This document shows positions 31,252 through 33,899 of a stretch of DNA of 33,899 nucleotides, one piece after another (within the stretch, counting starts at the first letter, position 1; every line of letters begins with the position of its first letter). Position numbers and translations under genes: made by a program. The notes under the pieces are model-generated. The model was not told the DNA's origin, searched no databases, and was given only the letters and a program-made list of their open reading frames with translations. This DNA is from Siphonobacter sp048595215. GTDB lineage: Bacteria; Bacteroidota; Bacteroidia; Cytophagales; Spirosomataceae. The stretch lies in contig NZ_JBMDWJ010000376.1 in NCBI RefSeq assembly GCF_048595215.1, positions 1-33,899 on the forward strand. Reading direction: 5' to 3'.

Positions 31252-33267
31252 CTATTCTACAAGTAATCTAATTCTAGTTATTTCTTCCTTTGATTCCCGT
31301 TTAGGAACTACATGTAGATAATAAATGCCTTGATGCAAATCTTCTACGGGTATACTTAGCCTGTTGTTATTCAACTTCCCAGCTTGAAACTCTCTATCAA
31401 TTTGAATATCTCGAATCGGTTTGCTTATCTTTTCATCATAAATCAATACTCTCTCAGGCAATGTCTCAACAAACTTGGTATTATCAAACACTAATTCAAC
31501 CTTGTCCTTAGCGGGATTATTTGCTAAACGGAATCCGGATGTAGTACCAAAAGCAAGCGTTCGCTGAGTTGTTCCACATGTATTTGTCGCTGACATTGGA
31601 TTGAAATACAAAACCTCACCAGGTGCTAAATTAAAGCTATACTTATGAAAATATTGATCATGAGAATAACCTATATACGGGCTAGGGTTCCAGTTTATAT
31701 TTCCCGGTAGATTTGCCATGATTAAATTCGACAAATTAGCATATGCTGTATGATACACACCTGCACTGACATAGTTAAATGTGTTTGTCGGAATGTTATT
31801 ATCATATCTAATCGTGTAAATATCAGGTCTACCGAGCCATACATTTTTAGTATTTGTAACAACACATGATGGGGAAGTAAGAGCAGTAAATGATGCTGAG
31901 ACCCAGCCAGGTGAGGCGTCATTGAAGGTGCTGCCAGTAACCGATGTTCCTGATGATGTATTTAAAGATATATTATAACTGCTGCTCCAAGATATTGCTG
32001 TACTACCTAAATTAGGTACTGAAAAGGTACCTGAACTATTTGAGCAAATTATGCTTGGCCCCGCAATTTCAAGATTATCAAAATTCAATATACATCCACT
32101 ATTAGAATTTATGTAATTGTTAATTTCATTTCTTGAATTGTTTGAAAATGTAAACGTTGGCAAATTATTTCCTTGGCACATAACTGTTCTGTTAGGAATA
32201 CAGTCAGGACCAGTAGCGTCTGAGTGATTTCCTCCAAGGTTATGACCTATCTCATGGGCAGTAGTATAAGCTTCAAATATATCTTGCATTGTTATAGCAT
32301 AGGCTAGTGAAGGGTTACTACAAACGGTTCCAACATATCCAATTCCTAATGTTCCACCAAGTAATACCTTTCCCGTAAATAGGTGAGTGACATCTCTAGC
32401 TACAAAAGTAAAATTCGAATTCCAATTATTCCTTAATTCATTTAATTGAATACCCGGATCGAAAGAGACATAGGGATCGGCTGGTGATGTATAAGCATGT
32501 TGATAGACAACTACTATTTTTACATTTAGATCCGACTGATAAACACCATCTACGGTATTAAGGATTCCGAGAATCGTTGCGTTTGGGTTCCCGCCGTTAT
32601 TCAAAGTGAACTCATAATCGCTGTCAGTGGCAATTTCTAAAACTCGACAAGTGGTCGCAACTCTACTAGCTTCAGCATTTTTGGGAATACCCATTTGTTG
32701 TCCTTTGAGAACTTTTGAGACAGCATCAGCTCCGCAGACTCCATCTGTCTCTTTTGCATCTGCCAGATTGTAAAATATATAGGAATTTGATACCGTACCC
32801 TTAGAAAAGGCTTTGAGCGGTTGTAAATAGTAGTAGCCTGTTGCTTTATCGAATATTAATCCCTCAATTGTTTCGTCAGTGATGAGAAGGCGAGCATAAG
32901 AAGATGGCTCGTTATTTACAACACCTTTGTAAGTTACACATTCCCCTTTTGCTACTTCTTTTTTATCTGAACCACTTGACTCGTATGACTTGTAGTTAGG
33001 TGAACGTATATCATTTTCTTCTAAAGTTATATCAAACTTTAATGTGTCATTCACTTGCAATGTGAGTTTAATCATCATTCGATTTCTCTGTAGAGCATCT
33101 TTAATTTCTTTAGGTTGGATGGAAATTGTGTTAAACTTGGTCAACTTTTTTGATACTGCTATGTAATCATCTGTACCAAGATCCTTTGAAGCAGGCTTAA
33201 GGATAATCTGGCCATAGGAGTAAAAGCTTAATAGTAAACACGTGAAAAGGATAGTAAAATTTTTCAT
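31252..33267 (-). CDS. Secreted metzincin (reprolysin-like) metalloprotease with a type IX-like tail
   Basis: A 671-residue protein with a signal peptide (FTILFTCLLLSFYSYGQ). A propeptide-like region (to about 190) precedes a catalytic domain with H338-E-I-G-H342-NLGGN-H348, the HExxHxxGxxH zinc site, followed by VMCQ as a likely Met-turn. Such domains belong to the M12B/reprolysin-like clan. After about 400 come an Ig-like segment (GPSIICSNSSGTFSVPNLGS) and a C-terminal beta domain (DKVELVFDNTKFVETLPERV, IYYLHVVPKRE) resembling a type IX sorting domain. It would be exported to the surface or medium and cleave proteins. The lipoprotein gene lies 33 bases upstream in the same operon. The base composition is visibly A/T richer than the efflux operon. 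Confidence 0.88.
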   Translation of the reverse strand: MKNFTILFTCLLLSFYSYGQIILKPASKDLGTDDYIAVSKKLTKFNTISIQPKEIKDALQRNRMMIKLTLQVNDTLKFDITLEENDIRSPNYKSYESSGSDKKEVAKGECVTYKGVVNNEPSSYARLLITDETIEGLIFDKATGYYYLQPLKAFSKGTVSNSYIFYNLADAKETDGVCGADAVSKVLKGQQMGIPKNAEASRVATTCRVLEIATDSDYEFTLNNGGNPNATILGILNTVDGVYQSDLNVKIVVVYQHAYTSPADPYVSFDPGIQLNELRNNWNSNFTFVARDVTHLFTGKVLLGGTLGIGYVGTVCSNPSLAYAITMQDIFEAYTTAHEIGHNLGGNHSDATGPDCIPNRTVMCQGNNLPTFTFSNNSRNEINNYINSNSGCILNFDNLEIAGPSIICSNSSGTFSVPNLGSTAISWSSSYNISLNTSSGTSVTGSTFNDASPGWVSASFTALTSPSCVVTNTKNVWLGRPDIYTIRYDNNIPTNTFNYVSAGVYHTAYANLSNLIMANLPGNINWNPSPYIGYSHDQYFHKYSFNLAPGEVLYFNPMSATNTCGTTQRTLAFGTTSGFRLANNPAKDKVELVFDNTKFVETLPERVLIYDEKISKPIRDIQIDREFQAGKLNNNRLSIPVEDLHQGIYYLHVVPKRESKEEITRIRLLVE

Positions 33268-33300
33268 TTGATTTATAGGTTTAGGTTATTGAATTAGTAT

Positions 33301-33684
33301 TTACTTATATTCGATTTCAGTTAACTGAAATGCTAAAGCTCGGACTTGAATCATTTCATAGCCAGGGTAAGTAACTGTGTGTCCACTGAATTTAACCTTT
33401 AAACCATTTACCTTTGCTTTTTCGGGTAGGTTACATGGATTAAAAGGAATCGTTTTTGTTTCATTGGTTGCATCAATGTAAAATAATTTTTCCCCAACGA
33501 TATCATTCCCTTTCGCTTCAACAATTGTCCCTGTTATATTCTCAAATTTATTTTTCAATTCATAAGCTTTGTCTTTACAGGGAGACAAGGATTCTTGAGT
33601 TACAGGTGTGTTACTTGTCGTACATTTAGAAAATGACACTAGAACTGGGATAGCGAAAAGGAATCGCAAAATGAAAGTCTTCAT
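33301..33684 (-). CDS. Small lipoprotein preceding the metalloprotease
   Basis: A 127-residue protein with an N-terminal hydrophobic signal ending VSFSKC. Lys before the Cys is not a canonical lipobox, but Cys followed by TTSN suggests a lipoprotein. The mature part (FENITGTIVEAKGNDIVGEK, FYIDATNETKTIPFNPCNLP, LKVKFSGHTVTYPG, AFQLTEIEY) looks like a small beta-barrel of a type seen in unannotated Cytophagales lipoproteins. It is the first gene of a two-gene minus-strand unit with the metzincin. A role as partner or inhibitor of the protease is possible but unsupported. Upstream bases 33685-33899 are A/T rich with no gene. Confidence 0.65.
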   Translation of the reverse strand: MKTFILRFLFAIPVLVSFSKCTTSNTPVTQESLSPCKDKAYELKNKFENITGTIVEAKGNDIVGEKLFYIDATNETKTIPFNPCNLPEKAKVNGLKVKFSGHTVTYPGYEMIQVRALAFQLTEIEYK

Positions 33685-33899
33685 AGTTATTAAGTTTTTG
33701 TTTACAATTTGAAGGACACCTAATATTGTACCGAGGTTGGAATGCCTGTAAAATATTTATTTTTAATTGTAATATTCTAATTGAATAAGCGGCGACAAGT
33801 TTACTTTTTTAAAAATAGCCCTAAAGCGTATAAGTACTAGTTTGTTTTTTTGTATGAAATACCTGAGTATTAATACTTATTAATTTGTTTTCTTATTAT

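Noticed and set aside
3978..33840. The octamer AGTACTAG or its close variants in several gaps (near 3980, 19215, 30040 and 33835)
   Set aside because: The copies are short, unevenly placed and have no consistent position relative to genes; chance is a sufficient explanation.
33866..33877. AGTATTAATACT, a 12-base palindrome near the window's end
   Set aside because: It lies in a very A/T-rich stretch where such palindromes are common, and the gene to its right is outside the window.

Overview
The window looks like chromosome from a Bacteroidota bacterium, most likely Cytophagales (a Spirosoma/Siphonobacter-like relative; genus not certain). The reasons are a CzcA-type RND pump fused to its TolC-like outer-membrane partner, a metalloprotease and a gene remnant with type IX secretion style C-termini, promoter boxes of the Bacteroidota form TAnnTTTG placed just before start codons, and weak or absent Shine-Dalgarno sequences. 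No rRNA, tRNA or CRISPR array was seen.

Layout. 1-3.7 kb: an ArsR-type repressor with an SRPBCC partner under a striking 46-bp dyad, an S41 peptidase remnant, a secreted serine hydrolase and a small membrane protein. 4.0-6.2 kb: a divergent AraC regulator and FAD monooxygenase pair. 6.3-14.1 kb: an antitoxin-like remnant, then a metal-efflux operon (small secreted protein, CzcA-TolC fusion, CusB-type lipoprotein adaptor, CDF transporter, small lipoprotein). 14.1-17.6 kb: a SnoaL/DUF4440 protein, a type IX cargo remnant, and a PobA-like hydroxylase followed by an AraC regulator. 17.8-21.4 kb: a second serine hydrolase, an AlbA/HATPase regulator and a second S41 remnant containing a perfect 19-bp inverted repeat. 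22.1-24.8 kb: an AraC regulator, a quinone-oxidoreductase-like MDR enzyme and a DUF1579 protein. 25.0-27.9 kb is a gene graveyard: a TetX-like monooxygenase, an alpha/beta hydrolase, a frameshifted TMEM175 channel and a serine-recombinase remnant. 28.1-30.0 kb: an NmrA/QorB-like reductase plus AraC regulator. 30.1-31.2 kb: decayed racemase and small-protein genes. 31.2-33.7 kb: an A/T-richer two-gene unit of lipoprotein and secreted metzincin.

How the genes work together. The efflux operon is the one clear multi-gene machine: pump, outer-membrane channel and adaptor span the envelope, while the CDF protein moves metal from cytoplasm to periplasm to feed it. Elsewhere the recurring theme is an AraC-family regulator next to a single oxidoreductase (four such pairs), consistent with an accessory region that senses and modifies small aromatic or quinone-like compounds. 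At least ten gene remnants among about 23 apparently intact genes show that this stretch gains and loses genes quickly. I did not find a convincing undescribed multi-gene defence or biosynthetic system. The most unusual local signals are an inverted repeat that looks perfected by template switching, the pump fusion with an internal signal-peptide-like segment, and the substituted substrate pocket of the PobA-like enzyme.
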